Source of the DNA: JBKHJZ01 sp046537875
GTDB taxonomy: Bacteria > Actinomycetota > Acidimicrobiia > Acidimicrobiales > VFJN01
NCBI GenBank assembly: GCA_046537875.1
Contig: JBKHJZ010000206.1
Location: 1 to 5,593, forward strand
DNA length: 5,593 nt
Reading direction: 5' to 3'
Below the pieces are notes generated by a model. It did not search any database, was not told the origin of the DNA, and saw only the letters and a program-made list of their open reading frames with translations. This document shows positions 5,470 through 5,593 of this stretch, in pieces. Both the position numbers and the translations under genes were made by a program. Position 1 is the first letter of the stretch; each line of letters starts with the position of its first letter.

Positions 5470-5593
5470 CGTCGCTCGCCCCCCGGGAGGCAGGGTCGTG
5501 CGGGCACCGCCGCCGGCGATGTCCGGAGTGTCGGTCCCCGACGGTCCGTGTCCGACGCGGTGCCCGACGCCGTGTCCGACGCCGTGTCTGACG
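5466..5593 (-). CDS. Possible 3' end of an upstream gene (unrecognised)
   Basis: In one - strand frame the sequence is open from the window edge to a TGA at 5468-5466, which would form an ATGA overlap with the DUF35 start. It would encode about 41 residues: SDTASDTASGTASDTDRR, then a Pro/Ala/Arg-rich tail ending PGGERR. The N-terminal part comes from the 12-bp tandem repeat. Two of the three differences among repeat copies are silent in this frame (TCA/TCG, ACG/ACC), against one of three or none in the other two - strand frames. That is slight support for coding. The tail is low-complexity and resembles no family I know. The alternative is a non-coding leader for the DUF35 gene; other frames are also open in this short stretch. 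Confidence 0.3.
   Translation of the reverse strand, partial: SDTASDTASGTASDTDRRGPTLRTSPAAVPARPCLPGGERR
5547..5593. repeat. 12-bp tandem repeat, about 3.9 copies, running off the window
   Basis: Units on the + strand are CGTGTCCGACGC (5547-5558), GGTGCCCGACGC (5559-5570), CGTGTCCGACGC (5571-5582) and CGTGTCTGACG (5583-5593, cut by the edge). Copies differ by one or two bases. A degenerate related stretch (TCCCCGACGG) precedes it at about 5535-5544. The period is a multiple of three, so the array could encode a four-residue repeat (SDTA on the - strand). The array probably continues beyond the window. Confidence 0.85.

Noticed and set aside
5547..5593. CRISPR array at the right edge
   Set aside because: The 12-bp units are directly adjacent with no spacers and are far shorter than CRISPR repeats.

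Overview
The window is very GC-rich (around 70% by eye, not computed), with densely packed genes, GTG starts and 4-base start/stop overlaps. This fits a high-GC actinobacterium. The gene content (a steroid-type short-chain dehydrogenase, a lipid-transfer-type thiolase with a DUF35 partner, an acyl-CoA dehydrogenase) suggests a lipid- or steroid-degrading lineage, either mycolata or Acidimicrobiia-like. The exact taxon is inference.

Layout. (1) Left edge, + strand: the C-terminal end of an acyl-CoA dehydrogenase (1-296) overlaps by four bases an SDR oxidoreductase (293-1096). From memory the SDR closely resembles mycobacterial Rv3559c/IpdF, and the gene order matches the fadE30-Rv3559c pair of the cholesterol C/D-ring (HIP) regulon. 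(2) Centre, - strand: a large polytopic membrane protein (1077-3614) has a spermidine-synthase-like SAM-type Rossmann domain between two blocks of about seven helices each. Its 3' end overlaps the SDR 3' end tail-to-tail by 20 bp. (3) A 167-bp gap (3615-3781) is the only sizeable non-coding stretch and the likely promoter region of the membrane protein. (4) Right, - strand: a DUF35 zinc-ribbon/OB-fold protein (4969-5469) overlaps by four bases an SCP2/lipid-transfer-type thiolase homologue (3782-4972). (5) Right edge: a 12-bp tandem repeat, which may be the 3' end of another upstream - strand gene ending in an ATGA overlap with the DUF35 gene.

How they may work together. The acyl-CoA dehydrogenase and SDR would carry out oxidation/reduction steps on a CoA-linked ring or side-chain intermediate. 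The DUF35 plus thiolase-like pair has the architecture of known steroid side-chain aldolases (Ltp2-ChsH2 DUF35 domain) and lacks parts of the usual thiolase catalytic set, so a retro-aldol (C-C cleaving) role is plausible. The membrane protein has no evident link to this pathway and its substrate is unknown. I found no RNA genes, insertion sequences, CRISPR arrays or phage genes. The most interesting items are the possible aldolase pair and the membrane-embedded aminopropyltransferase-like protein; neither is clearly an undescribed system.
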